A stretch of DNA of 64,000 nt from Prostheceraeus crozeri (lineage: Eukaryota; Platyhelminthes; Polycladida; Euryleptidae): NCBI GenBank assembly GCA_907163375.1, contig CAJQUW010001664.1, positions 62,001-126,000 on the forward strand, read 5' to 3'. This document shows positions 22,336-32,200 of the stretch, in pieces (positions within the stretch are counted from its first letter, which is position 1; the number at the start of each line of letters is the position of its first letter). A program made the position numbers and the translations under genes. Under the pieces are notes generated by a model. The model had not been told where the DNA came from. It searched no databases and was given only the letters and a program-made list of their open reading frames with translations.

Positions 22336-22550
22336 CTCAAAAATCTTCTGGTCTTGGCTGACCGTGAGTGGTCGTTTTCCCTTCCTTTCTTTCTGTCTCC
22401 CCCCGGCAGGGATGTCTTCTGGTCATGGATGAGTGCGAGTGTGGTCGTCGTCCCTTCCTTCCTTTCTGCTTCCCCCCTCTCGGAAGGGATGTCTTCTGGT
22501 CTTGGCTGAGCGCGAGTGGTCGTCTGCCTGTTTCTTCGTTCCTTCTTTTA
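22336..22550 (+). repeat. Short minisatellite, ~77 bp unit
   Basis: About two and a half copies of a unit containing 'cttctggtc(t/a)tgg(c/a)tga(g/c)', 'gagtg(t)ggtcgtc' and a C/T-rich run, then 'gggatgtcttctggtc'. The word gggatgtcttctggtc begins near 22408 and 22486. Confidence 0.6.
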
Positions 22551-22579
22551 GTTTTGAGAGTGACTTTAATATTTCAGGA

Positions 22580-22662
22580 ATCTCTGAAAAACGACAGAGT
22601 TAGAATTTTTACGAAAATGTCTCTAGCGGGTGAAAGGAGCCTCGGACGAAGAAACGGAGGCC
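22580..22662 (-). repeat. Piece of the ~198 bp dispersed repeat, left flank of the Polinton
   Basis: Sequence 'tctctagcgggtgaaaggag' to 'cggaggcc' matches the repeat at 52430-52500 and, reverse-complemented, the block at 5920-6490. It ends in gaggcc (22657-22662), the left copy of the Polinton target duplication. The repeat resumes at 52184 beyond the element. Confidence 0.7.
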
Positions 22663-23225
22663 AGTAGTATAGGGTATGACATCCGGCGCTTCGCTCCGGT
22701 TCGCTTCGCTTTGCTTCGCTTCGCTCCGCACCGGATGTCATACCCATCCGAATTTTTTCGAATATTTTCAATGTTTTACAAATTTTACACACTTGCAATT
22801 TTTAGCGAAACAAAAATATTACAAATATCAATTTAGCATAGTTTAAGAATTTATGTAGTCTTTCACATAGTCCGAAATATATCAAAATGCTTATTAAAAA
22901 ATGGAAGAAACTTCGACGACGGCGAAAATGGAAGAAACTTTGAAAATATATCCTTCGTTATCACAATTTTAAAACAAGTGCATTGGATATGACAAATCGA
23001 ACCTTCGGTTTGCACGAAGAAAAACATAAAGATAGAGTTAGGTTTATGAAAGATTAGGAATCACAATTATTATTAAGATTAGAACATTATAAAAAATTAA
23101 GAAAGAGTCTAAAGTTAAGAATGTAACACAAGGAATTGGAATCTTTATAACAGTAAGTTTAGGGGTATTCACAATTATAATAACTTCGAGTGTTTTAGTA
23201 ATTCCAGTAGTTGGTGCAGTTACGG
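22663..23225 (+). repeat. Polinton left terminal inverted repeat (~0.56 kb)
   Basis: Matches the complement of 51626-52177 throughout, with scattered differences and small indels. The outermost part is itself a hairpin: GGGTATGACATCCGG (22672-22686) and its complement (22731-22745) enclose a tract of repeated ttcgc words. The inner part (about 22940-23225) carries a copy of the coiled-coil/membrane protein gene, read on the plus strand. The TIR ends near 23225 where the two copies diverge. Confidence 0.85.
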
Positions 23226-23245
23226 ATATTTCAAGTCACATAATA
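22940..23245 (+). pseudogene. Polinton coiled-coil/membrane protein, left-TIR fossil copy
   Basis: Plus-strand translation contains SQLLLRLEHYKKLRK, then GIGIFITVSLG and a hydrophobic run ending VLVIPVVGAV. It corresponds to residues of the better preserved copy at 51522-51917 (minus) in the right TIR. It is broken. The gene starts inside the TIR and would have read into unique DNA, which is why two copies of its 5' part exist. Confidence 0.7.
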
Positions 23246-23336
23246 TAATAAAGTCTTACAATATATGAAATACAACCAATGTTTCATTTATAAACAGGGA
23301 ATGCCATTCCCATTCTCTTATTCCGTCTCATGCATG

Positions 23337-24000
23337 CTACTCATACATTTTGTCAGAAGTCATAGTTGACATACCTGATTCTTGTGAAGAAAATATTTCT
23401 GAGCTAGTTTGAAGCAACTGTTGCTCTTTCTCAAAATCAAAGTAATCTTCCAAATATTTGAAGTTCTTGAAAACATAGCATACGCTTAAAGATGATGTTC
23501 GAAGTTTTGCGTTAGTTTGAGAAAGACGATATAATTTCATTAGAAATGTTACACATCTTCTAGAGAATTTAATATTATAGTCACTTTCCAACTTTTTAGT
23601 GAAGACCACCATTGATTGATAAATGTTCCACTGCTTTCAATTTAGTTATCACAAATCCTTGGTCAACCGCTAATGATAAGGAACAAATTTTGTGTACCTT
23701 TCCTTGATGGATCAAAGATTGTAGGGTCCTAACACACTGTCGAATAGTGCATGTTGCCTGATAATTTATGTCGACCCGTTGTTGGATTATTTATCCATTG
23801 AAAACAGAGTCTCCCATTATAGAAAATATCTCGTTCTTCTTGTCTTTCGTTTCTGGTTTGGTCTTCTTTTGAAAATAAAATTCGTGATTAACAATAAGAG
23901 TTTTGAATATTTCTTTTTTCTCGTCCTTGAGAAGTGTAAATATTTTATCACAAAATTTGATGAATTCTCGATGAATAGAAGCACTCATTATTTGTCACAG
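23337..24000 (-). pseudogene. Unassigned Polinton fossil ORFs
   Basis: Minus-strand frames MSASIHREFIKFCDKIFTLL (from about 23988) and MVVFTKKLESDYNIKFSRRC (from 23612) have the AT-rich codon use of the rest of the element. Cys and Lys are frequent, but no domain is recognised. They lie between the left TIR and the protease. Confidence 0.35.
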
Positions 24001-24358
24001 CTTCGTGTTGATGATAATGTCTTATTCAGAGATGAAGGATAAACAAATTGAAGGTGAAACGAAATTGATTGTTGCAGTAGCAGGAAGACGCACAAAATTG
24101 CAGACACAGTCAGTCTTGTAGAACACTCACAGAAAGAGTGAAATTGTCAATATGTGGCATTTGTTTAGGCAAGCTAGTTGTGGCGACAGCTGTTTCTTAG
24201 AGAGAGAATCTTAATGACCTTTGCCTCCAGCGAAGCGACTAAAGCATACCCGCATATGGCGCTATTGTCTGGCACAAGCCGCAGCTGCTGCCACTTCAAT
24301 TCATGCTGGCAAACAATTCTTTTGATGAAATTTATGAAATAGAATTTTTTCATTTAAA

Positions 24359-24830
24359 ATGAATGGTGAAAATCTGACTGAGTTATCTCCCAGAGCTTTT
24401 GGTCTGACTGAGTTCTTTAAATTATACGGCAAGCAAATAACTACAAATTTCGACCTAAAGAATATTGCTACTCAATTAGGAATAAAAAATGTTCACTTGT
24501 TAATGAGAGATGAGTTGCTGTTGATGAAAGATGTACCTGAAGTGCATTTCGTAACAAATCTTCACACATTAGAACAAAAAGGAGTACATTGGTCTGTGGG
24601 GAGAAAGAATATTGATAATGTAGTAAACTATTATTTCGATTCATACGGACTTCCCCCTACAAATGAAGTCATAGAATTACTTGGTATTGGAGTGTATAAT
24701 ACATTTCAAATTCAAAAAACCAGGAACTACTTATTGCGGACAATTATGTATTTACGTTTTATACAAAATGAAAAAAGGAGTAGCATTTCTTGATATTATG
24801 TTAGAATTGAATGAGGGAATTTAATTCCCG
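24359..24830 (+). pseudogene. Polinton adenain-type cysteine protease fossil
   Basis: Adenovirus-type maturation protease of the Ulp1/C5 clan, which in Polintons is thought to process capsid precursors. Visible: KNVHLLMRDELLLMKDVP, VTNLHTLEQKGVHWSVG (catalytic His in GVHW) and YYFDSYGLPPTNEVIELLG (catalytic acid in YFDSYG). The expected Gln/Cys segment is recognisable in the DNA further on. It is read on the plus strand, converging on the integrase. Broken. Confidence 0.8.
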
Positions 24831-24889
24831 AAACGTTAGTTCCAATGGCAAGCAAAAGGATGCTTGTAATTAAAATTGAAGCAAAGCTA

Positions 24890-25670
24890 AAGCTCAGTCT
24901 TTTGTAATTCATTTTCATAGAATCTAACTTTTATTTCCTCATTATATAAATCTTTAATTTCATAAGTAATCGGATAAGTTTGATTTATTTTATAAACTTC
25001 AAATATTCCTTTAGTCCAATAACCAACAAAACCTTTTTCGAATTTGTTTTATATTCTAACTCTGTCTCCAAACTTAAATATCGACTTACGTTTTTGCAAA
25101 TTAACATTACTTTCATTCTCATAATCATTTTCAAATCTGGATCGTCAGAAGCATTGTTTGGAGTTTCTTCAATACTTGAATGAATCTTATTGTTATAATC
25201 ATCAACAATTCCTGTTAATATTGTTAACCATTTCTGATTTCCTTGTTCAGTAAATTTCTTAAATAATTTACTTTTTAATGTTCTATTAAACCTTTCTATT
25301 ATTACAGCTTTTCGAGCATTTTCAGTGGAATAAACATTTTCAAATAATGGCTTAACATTTTAGTTATAAAACTCAGAGACTTTATCAACAAACAAGTTCT
25401 TTGGCTTTCTATTACTTTGTTTGAATATTTCTTCAAACGCATATTTAACTGTTAAACCACTTTTATTTTTTAATGGTTTCATCCAAGCGTATCTAGTATA
25501 TAAATCTATAACGGTTAATGCGTATTTAAAATCAGACTCATTCGGCATATGAATAAGATCTGCATTCCAAATATCATCTTTATTAAATACTTTCAACTTC
25601 AATAGATATTTCGGCTTTCTGGATTCTTTATGAATTTCAGACGCGTAGGTTTCAGAGTTATGAGTTTTGT
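24890..25670 (-). pseudogene. Polinton retroviral-type integrase fossil
   Basis: Integrase of the rve family, which inserts the element and creates the 6 bp target duplication. The leader resembles YASEIHKESRKPKYLLKLK. The core has DDIWNADLIHM (first Asp), ALTVIDLYTRYAWMKPLKNK, KPKNLFVDKVSEFYN (second Asp region) and IIERFNRTLKSKLFKKF (Glu region). A chromodomain-like end near 24900-25060 resembles GYWTKGIFEVYKINQ. Broken, but the domain order is complete. Confidence 0.85.
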
Positions 25671-25738
25671 CGGAACCCTATTTAATAATTTAATAATTGT
25701 ATTTAATAAACCCTAATTAATAACAATATTTTAGCTTG

Positions 25739-26053
25739 TTAAGCTTTCTTAACAAACATTCTTTCATTTCTTTCTCTAAAGGAAGGATTTTGAATATTAT
25801 CCAATTCTTCTATCATTTTCCTATCAGCTTCATGACAACATTTTAGGTCATGATTTCGATAAGCTAAATCGTGTCTATAAGCTGCTGCGTCAACTTTGTT
25901 TATTGGTTCTTCACCTGGTTTTGGATTATTATTCTCATCTAGTCTTATATCTAATCGAGTTCTTGGACCGGTATATGAATGACCAGGAAGATGTTTTTCT
26001 TTTGAATATTTACTCCAATTAAATCCAGAAAAGTTTTTTAATGTTTTTTGCAT
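25739..26053 (-). CDS. Polinton phospholipase A2-like protein
   Basis: A 104-residue open frame with the parvovirus-VP1/secreted-PLA2 type motif. HSYTGPRTRLDIRL corresponds to the calcium loop (Y-x-G-P-G in the family; here GPR), and VDAAAYRHDLAYRNHD carries the His-Asp catalytic pair. A basic/acidic tail NPSFRERNERMFVKKA follows. In parvoviruses this domain breaches the endosome during entry; similar ORFs accompany invertebrate Polinton-type elements. It is a cargo gene between integrase and minor capsid. The frame looks whole. Confidence 0.75.
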   Translation of the reverse strand: MQKTLKNFSGFNWSKYSKEKHLPGHSYTGPRTRLDIRLDENNNPKPGEEPINKVDAAAYRHDLAYRNHDLKCCHEADRKMIEELDNIQNPSFRERNERMFVKKA

Positions 26054-26299
26054 GTCACCTCCGGCTTACAGCCATGCAGTGTGTGACCGACGGCCAGAAT
26101 GTACGTTTAATAGATAATTCAATAAATCTTAATTAGCAATTTTTAATTTAATTAAATTTTCGGAATTTGTAAAACTTTTAAAATTTGTAGAATTTGTAGA
26201 ATTTGTAGAATACATTTTCAAGATAAAAAAATATTTATAACTTTATAACAATATATTTACAACATTATAACAATATATATATAACATTATAACAATATA

Positions 26300-26782
26300 T
26301 TTACGTAATCATACTAGGACTTAGATATATTCCAGAAACATCTTTAGTTTCTTTTATTTCTATTAAATCATCAACATCATGTAGAATGTTTTTGAGAACT
26401 ATTTTCCCTTCATCAACTAAATTTAATTTACTAATAAAATTATCTACTATTCCTTCACCCCTAGCAACTTTCTCCAACACCTTTTATGAAGTTTTTGTTC
26501 TTCTAATGCTGCCTTCTCTGATTTATTTTTATTTACTGCTTGGACAATACCAGGTGTCTCACCTGCAACACTTCCCGCTGCTGCTATACCTCCTATTATT
26601 AGTGGAATTAATGGGAGAATTCCACCATTCTTTTCTTCTTGTAATTTAATATTCTCTATCATTGGTTTTTTGCTTATGATATATTTCTTTTTATTAATAG
26701 TAATAGATTTCGGAGTATTTTTGTCAACAATGTTACGTAGTTTAAATTCAACTGTTTTATTATTAGTTTTCGCTTGCGACAT
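26300..26782 (-). pseudogene. Polinton minor capsid/core-like protein fossil
   Basis: Starts MSQAKTNNKTVEFKLRNIVD and has a basic segment TINKKKYIISKK. A Gly/Ala/Ile-rich hydrophobic stretch follows (GGILPLIPLIIGGIAAAG), then an Ala/Lys/Glu-rich helix. A short acidic end is recognisable down to about 26300. This layout recalls the small minor virion proteins (pX/pVI-like) of Polintons and adenoviruses. It sits between the major capsid and PLA2-like genes. Broken. Confidence 0.55.
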
Positions 26783-26876
26783 TTTTAATAAAAAAATTTA
26801 AGTTACCAAAAAAATTCAATTAACTTATCGACGAAGTCTTGGGCTTTAGCCGATCGGACCAAAGGTCCTCAGGTTA

Positions 26877-28036
26877 CTAACCTATCCTAACCATCTTTCC
26901 ATTAAAAATTTCAATAGAATATTTTGCATCTTCTAGCAATAAACCATAAGCCATTAATGAAGTCGTGGAATTTTTCTTTTCAATATTAATTGTTACATCA
27001 CAACCATTTTTAACAATATCTTCAGATTGTGCACTTAAATCGAAACAGAAAACAGGATATAAATGTCTCCAATCTCCAGGAGTTAATTGTGGTTCACCTT
27101 CAAATTCTATACAAAGATTTCTATAAGCATCATATCCTCCCAAAAATTGGTTATTGGTATCATCGAATCTTAATGGATCAATAGGATATCGGGTTTGATT
27201 TAAAGCAACTTCTAAACTTCGAATTGTATTAATATGAAAAAGATTGTTGTTCTCATCAAAACTTGTAGAATCATTTTTTTGAAAAGTTAGTAATAAATAT
27301 CTTGGAGTATTCGAAGTTCCAGTAAAATGCCAGTTAAATCTTTGTTCAGAAAAAGTTACAGAACTAGCAGTACGTTTTAGAAAATTTACTGGAATTGGTT
27401 TATTAGTGTTGAATCTTTTTGCAATAGTTGATTCAACCTCTAAACTAGGAGTAATATGTTTTATCCACCATTCAAGTCTATCAATTTTTAAATATGCTTT
27501 TTTTTCCAGTCTTTCCATAAAAGATTAATTCATTATTTGCTGCGCGATGATTTATTAATCTAAATTTTAATTGATATGATATTTTGTCATAATCTAAATA
27601 TCCAAATAATGGAGACAATGATCAATTTACTGTCTGTTTTTTTTTTTGTTAAACTCACGTCTTTCTTTATATGCAATATTATTTGTTTTATTTAAATGAT
27701 TTGCAATGTTTTTTTACATCTTCCGCAATTCCTGCAGCATCTTTTCCAGCGTGAGTTAAAGCATCAACATTTATATCATCACTATTATCTGGAAACCAAC
27801 CTTCGATTTCATGCTTTTTATGATTTTCACCAATTGCAACAAATCGAAGCATTGTATCAATTACACCTGGAGAATCACTTATTGTTTCTATATTTTGAGT
27901 TGCAACACCTAAACGCATTTGTGTAAATAATCTTGGAAAGAAATTATTCTCCAATGCAATATTATCGGTATCTGGTAATGGTCACAGTTTAAAAAGGAAT
28001 CAGGTAAAAATAAATAACTTTGTTGATTATCAACTT
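26877..28036 (-). pseudogene. Polinton major capsid (double jelly-roll) fossil, main part
   Basis: The 213-residue frame at 26877-27518 has WWIKHITPSLEVESTI, KPIPVNFLKRTASSV, FNWHFTGTSNTPRYLLLTF, WRHLYPVFCFDLSAQSED and YSIEIFNGKMVRIG, matching the C-terminal jelly roll of Polinton hexon-like capsid proteins. The N-terminal jelly-roll part (LENNFFPRLFTQMRLGV, DTMLRF) is at 27688-28036. The rest of the N terminus is at 31986-32127, on the other side of a LINE insertion. It would form the icosahedral shell. Broken. Confidence 0.8.
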
Positions 28037-28382
28037 GGTCAATCAATGGTGGCGCTGGTCGTGTATCGTGATCGTCTGGTGTCGCAGTTCTTCTATGAGT
28101 TTCTGTGAATTTCTCAGGTGTCACTAATCCGTTTTTCGACGATTTTGGCATCATTCCCTTCGCTGTGCTGTGATCTGTAATTCAGTGGTGGATTTATTTA
28201 TCGGCGGTGCTTCTGTGATTCGAAATTTGGAATATTTATTTTTGCTGCAGCCTCGTCGTGATTGCTTCTCACATTCCGTGTTCTGTTGCCGGCTTCAGCT
28301 AATTTCACGTGATCGGGCACGTCATGCAGGCGTTTTTCTGATTCTTTGTACAAGATCATCTACTGAGTTGCTTGACTGACGT

Positions 28383-28450
28383 GGTTGTGTGGTCCAGTGG
28401 CTTGTGTTCTGGATTGGCGCACTAAGTTTCCTCGGTTCGAATCCGTCAAC
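28383..28450 (+). promoter_or_regulatory. tRNA-like A/B box segment in the LINE 5' UTR
   Basis: 'tgtggtccagtgg' resembles a tRNA A box and 'ggttcgaatcc' is a perfect B box, about 40 bp apart. The flanks do not form a full acceptor stem, so it is not a tRNA gene. It may be an internal RNA polymerase III-type promoter or a captured tRNA-like fragment in the leader. Confidence 0.5.
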
Positions 28451-28494
28451 GGTATAGTTTTGCTTCCTTTGGAACTGCATCTTATCTCAGCATC

Positions 28495-29238
28495 ATGTCT
28501 TCGGTTCAAGATGAACGTCCGACTCGGAAGTGTGGTCGTACTAATCGTGCAAATGCTGGTTGTGATAACAATGTTGATGTTTTTAAAGATATGCTCAATG
28601 AGATGAAGCTTGAGATCATCGCTAGCTTTACGACTAGGATTGACGATTTGAACTCGAAGGTATCACGGTTGTTGACTTCGTTTGAGGATTTGAGCAAAAG
28701 AGTAGACTTTATTGGGAATCGACAAGAGGTGCAGCAGAAGGAAATTGATGAGATGAAAGAGGCTCTATTTTCAGGAGTATGTACGGATAGATTCTATGAA
28801 GAAATGGATGATCGTGTGATGCGAATGAATAATTTAATAATTCGAGGCATCCCTGAAAAGTCAGATGGGTCAATAGAGGATCGCGTTGAGCATGATAAGA
28901 TCAAAGTACGGAAGGTTATGGAGCATTTGAGAGTTTATGATGCTGGTCTGTCGGGGTTCAGAAGAATGGGGAAAACTATTCACGGCAGGCCTCGAATGCT
29001 CAAATTGTCTGTGTCTAGTGTGGTAAAGAAAAGCGAGATTCTCAGAAATTCAAGATTTCTTCGTAATTCCACTGACTTCCGTGAGGTGTATATTCACCAG
29101 GACCTTACTCGATTACAGCAGGAGAAATACAAACAGCTAACCAGTGAGTTGAAGGCCAGAAGAACTCAAGGGGAGGATGTCGTGATTCATAGAGGCAAGG
29201 TTGTGAAACGTTATGAGCTGCAGCAAAATTTTCATTGA
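28495..29238 (+). CDS. LINE ORF1 protein (coiled coil plus nucleic-acid-binding domain)
   Basis: 247 residues. The N-terminal third is basic; heptad-rich sequence from about residue 30 to 90 (FKDMLNEMKLEIIASF .. DDLNSKVSRLLTSFEDLSK) should form a coiled coil for oligomerisation. The C-terminal half has MNNLIIRGIPEKSDG, VRKVMEHLRVY, FRRMGKTIHGRPRMLKLSV, NSRFLRNS and YIHQDLTRLQQEKYKQL, the pattern of L1-type ORF1 RRM/CTD folds that coat the LINE RNA. No zinc knuckle. The ATG at 28495 follows the 458 bp leader. Its TGA overlaps the opening of the ORF2 frame. Confidence 0.85.
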   Translation: MSSVQDERPTRKCGRTNRANAGCDNNVDVFKDMLNEMKLEIIASFTTRIDDLNSKVSRLLTSFEDLSKRVDFIGNRQEVQQKEIDEMKEALFSGVCTDRFYEEMDDRVMRMNNLIIRGIPEKSDGSIEDRVEHDKIKVRKVMEHLRVYDAGLSGFRRMGKTIHGRPRMLKLSVSSVVKKSEILRNSRFLRNSTDFREVYIHQDLTRLQQEKYKQLTSELKARRTQGEDVVIHRGKVVKRYELQQNFH

Positions 29239-31856
29239 CAGCTTTTAAATTTGAATGCTTATGTTCTATGTCTGTGTTTCTTTGTAATGTACGTTCACTG
29301 CTGCCAAAATTTGATGATCTTTGTCTTACTGTTTCGAACTTTCTACCTGGCATCATCATGATCACTGAAACATGGCTCTCTAGTTATGTTGAGGATGATT
29401 TATTGAAAATTCCACGTTACAAACTTTTTCGCATGGATCGTCAAAATCGGAAAGGCGGCGGTGTCTGCTTGTGGGTGAATGAAGGTATTACGTCCTCACA
29501 CTATCTGCCCTCTACTACGGCCCCGTCCTTTTGTGAGATTCTTTTCACTATCTTGAAATATCAATCCCGCAATATCTTATGTTGTGTTGTTTATATCCCT
29601 CCAAATTTGAATAGGGATGGTCATTGTGACATTGGCAGTTATTTGCTGAATGAAATCGATTGTGCTCTGTCTGCCCACCCTGACTGGAATATCATGATTG
29701 GTGGAGACTTCAATGACTTTTCAGACAGCATTTTCGAGGAGGATTTGGCGTTATCTAATACAGTAGTCGACCCAACTCGCAATTGCACAATCCTTGACAA
29801 GATTTGGATTGATGATGATCTTGCTATTGTGTACAACGACTCAGCTTCAGTTGGGCCTCCTATAAAGAATTCCGATGACAATTCGATAATTCTACATTCA
29901 AATTTAACTCAGGATTTGAAATCATTCTGTTGTGTCCCAGTTTATGACTTGAGGGAAAGTAATATGAAGGAATTTTTGCACCGGCTATCGATGGTTGACT
30001 TTTTAATGCTTCAGCAGCTCACAGATGTAGGTGCAATGTGTGACTTTCTTTATAATGCATTGTACTATTGTATGAGTTTCATTCCATTTGAAATAGTGAC
30101 TTTCTCGAGTCGGGATAAGACCTGGGTTTCTCCTGTGCTGAAATTGCTGATTGATAAGAGATGGGATGCTTTCAGGAAGCGAGATTGGCCGCGTTATTAT
30201 CACTTTAAAAGTAAAGTTCAGGTTGAAATTGCGTCTGCAAAGCGGATTTGGGCAAATCGTCACAAGACTAGTGTTAATGGCTTTTGGAAAGTTGTAAATG
30301 AGGTCAGAGGGAATAGGGCAAAATTGGATATCTTTCGATCATTGAATAGCAGTTTCCCTGAGGTCAGCGATTTGTTGGCGGCTTTTAGCGGTGAATTTCA
30401 TTCCTACTTCAGTGACGCAGATGACGTTGAATTGCTTCCATCACAGAATGACGACTGGCGATTTCAAATCCAGCCTGATTATGTCTTCCAAGAGTTAATT
30501 CGTTTGAAAACACGAAAGGCTAGTGGACCTGATGGGATCCCTATGCGTCTTATTGTTGCTGGGGCGCATTTGCTGGCTGAGCCGTTAAGTGTCATCTTTA
30601 ACGAATCTTTACGAACTCGCAGTGTTCCAGCCTGCTTCAAGCATTCATTTATTCACCCAATTCCGAAGACAAGTAAACCGACTCTTTACGATTTCCGTCC
30701 TATTTCGATATCGAGTGCCTTCAGCAAGGTTTTTGAGAGGCTTGTGCTACGAAATGTAAAGGACAAGTTAGTCGATTGCTTTGGTGAAAATCAACATTCA
30801 TATCGTCCACACGGCTCGACGACCAGTGCCGTAGTTGCCATTCAAGACCATATCTCCACGTCCCTTGACTCAAGAAACACATTGGCTGTACGTATGATAT
30901 GTCTGGATATTTCAAAGGCATTTGATCGGTTGCAACATAATCGTTTGCTGAACTTTCTATGGTCTATGGGACTTGATTCTGGCTTTCTGAATTGGTTGCT
31001 ATCGTACCTTACCTCGCGATCGTTCCAGGTAAAAATTAATGGCAAGTGTGGCTCCGTGGTTGACATACCTTCAGGAGTTCCGCAAGGCTCAGTGCTGGGA
31101 CCCTATCTTTTTAGTGCGTTTATGGGTTCGGTTGATTTTAGTGCAAACCGTATTAAGTGTGTGAAATATGCCGATGACGTGACAATAATAGAGACTATTG
31201 AATCTCAGGATCAGAGTTTGTTGTCCTTATCAGATATTGTATTGAAGTTTCAAAAAGAGGGACTTTCTTTGAATAGTTCTAAGTGTAAGGAGATGATCGT
31301 TCCACGTGTATCGTTGACATATCCTGTTCAGTTTTCATCTAACTTTGTCAGTGTTGATTTTATTCGAATTCTTGGTGTCACGTTTACAAGTAGACTTACT
31401 TGGAAGTTGCATATCAGTGAAATTTTGAAGAAGGCGTCCCGCCGTCTTTACATCATCCGTTGTCTGCGCGAGACTTTAGGGAAGCATGAGCTGATTGCAG
31501 TTTTTCATGCAATAATCACTGCTCTATTCATGTATGCTTCCCCGGTATTCGGTCATCTTTCTAAAACCTTGACTGAGAAGGTTGATCGTTTTTTCAGAAG
31601 ATCACACCGTTTGATTTGTGGACGTGAGTGTGAATGTGGCAAGTTTGACCTGTTTTCGGACATGTTGGTTCGAAATGGGTTGAATTTTTTGTCTAACTGT
31701 GAAACTAACTCCTGCCATCCGTTACATCATTTTGTGCCAAGTCGCTTGAGAATCAGTAATCACTTTTTGATTCCTTTTTCGCGTACTGCCAGACGGGCAA
31801 ACTCTTTTTTCCCTTGGATTTGTGTAGAAGCAAATGAATTTTTGTACAAAATTTAG
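29235..31856 (+). CDS. LINE ORF2: endonuclease and reverse transcriptase
   Basis: 873 codons without interruption; the first ATG is at 29268. Endonuclease (about residues 10-230): CNVRSLLPKFDDL, MITETWLSSYVEDD, FRMDRQNRKGGGVCLWV, MIGGDFNDFSDS. Reverse transcriptase (about 400-680): KASGPDGIPMRLI, FRPISISSAFSKVFERL, MICLDISKAFDRLQHN, SGVPQGSVLGPYLFSAFM and KYADDVTII (the YADD catalytic pair). The C-terminal region has a Cys/His patch (CGRECECGKF .. NSCHPLHHF). It drives target-primed reverse transcription of the element. The ORF1 stop overlaps this frame (TTGA), so stop-restart translation is plausible. No break is seen, so the copy may still be active. Confidence 0.9.
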   Translation: MTAFKFECLCSMSVFLCNVRSLLPKFDDLCLTVSNFLPGIIMITETWLSSYVEDDLLKIPRYKLFRMDRQNRKGGGVCLWVNEGITSSHYLPSTTAPSFCEILFTILKYQSRNILCCVVYIPPNLNRDGHCDIGSYLLNEIDCALSAHPDWNIMIGGDFNDFSDSIFEEDLALSNTVVDPTRNCTILDKIWIDDDLAIVYNDSASVGPPIKNSDDNSIILHSNLTQDLKSFCCVPVYDLRESNMKEFLHRLSMVDFLMLQQLTDVGAMCDFLYNALYYCMSFIPFEIVTFSSRDKTWVSPVLKLLIDKRWDAFRKRDWPRYYHFKSKVQVEIASAKRIWANRHKTSVNGFWKVVNEVRGNRAKLDIFRSLNSSFPEVSDLLAAFSGEFHSYFSDADDVELLPSQNDDWRFQIQPDYVFQELIRLKTRKASGPDGIPMRLIVAGAHLLAEPLSVIFNESLRTRSVPACFKHSFIHPIPKTSKPTLYDFRPISISSAFSKVFERLVLRNVKDKLVDCFGENQHSYRPHGSTTSAVVAIQDHISTSLDSRNTLAVRMICLDISKAFDRLQHNRLLNFLWSMGLDSGFLNWLLSYLTSRSFQVKINGKCGSVVDIPSGVPQGSVLGPYLFSAFMGSVDFSANRIKCVKYADDVTIIETIESQDQSLLSLSDIVLKFQKEGLSLNSSKCKEMIVPRVSLTYPVQFSSNFVSVDFIRILGVTFTSRLTWKLHISEILKKASRRLYIIRCLRETLGKHELIAVFHAIITALFMYASPVFGHLSKTLTEKVDRFFRRSHRLICGRECECGKFDLFSDMLVRNGLNFLSNCETNSCHPLHHFVPSRLRISNHFLIPFSRTARRANSFFPWICVEANEFLYKI

Positions 31857-31985
31857 CCACAATTGTTGTTCTCTTATTGTTTACTTTTGTCTTAGTGATT
31901 GTCTTACATGATTATTGCATTGAATTGTATTGATGATTTTCATTATTTTAAATATAAACGCATCTCTCTCTCTCTCTCTCAACTT

Positions 31986-32127
31986 CAAAGATTAAATCTC
32001 CTCCAGTATTTACTCTACTAGAAGATCAGGGATTCATAGCAATCCTTATATAGTCTTTCTTTTTTTGATTATAACTGACGAACTGAGGATCGTCTAATCT
32101 AAATTTACTTTCAATCAGGGAACACAT
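31986..32127 (-). pseudogene. Polinton major capsid fossil, N-terminal piece
   Basis: Minus-strand sequence beginning MCSLIESKFRLDDPQFVS and continuing YNQKKKDYIRIAMNP up to the LINE insertion site. It is the start of the capsid gene whose remainder lies at 26877-28036. Broken. Confidence 0.6.
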
Positions 32128-32200
32128 TTTATAAAAAATAATTTGACTTTTTTGTTTTTTCTAAAAGTAATTTTCTTAGGATTCTTTTTTAGAATATATT

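Larger units (their letters stand above)
28037..31978 (+). mobile_element. Young, apparently complete LINE inserted in the Polinton capsid gene
   Basis: Non-LTR retrotransposon of 3.94 kb: 5' UTR (28037-28494), ORF1, ORF2, short 3' UTR and a (CT)n tail. A 7 bp target duplication tcaactt flanks it (28030-28036 and 31979-31985, the last partly ambiguous with the CT tail). Both ORFs are open. On either side the minus-strand capsid fossil continues, which confirms the insertion point. Its endonuclease, RT and ORF1 type place it loosely in the CR1/L2 group; I cannot name the clade. A decayed relative is at 6504-8358. Confidence 0.9.
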
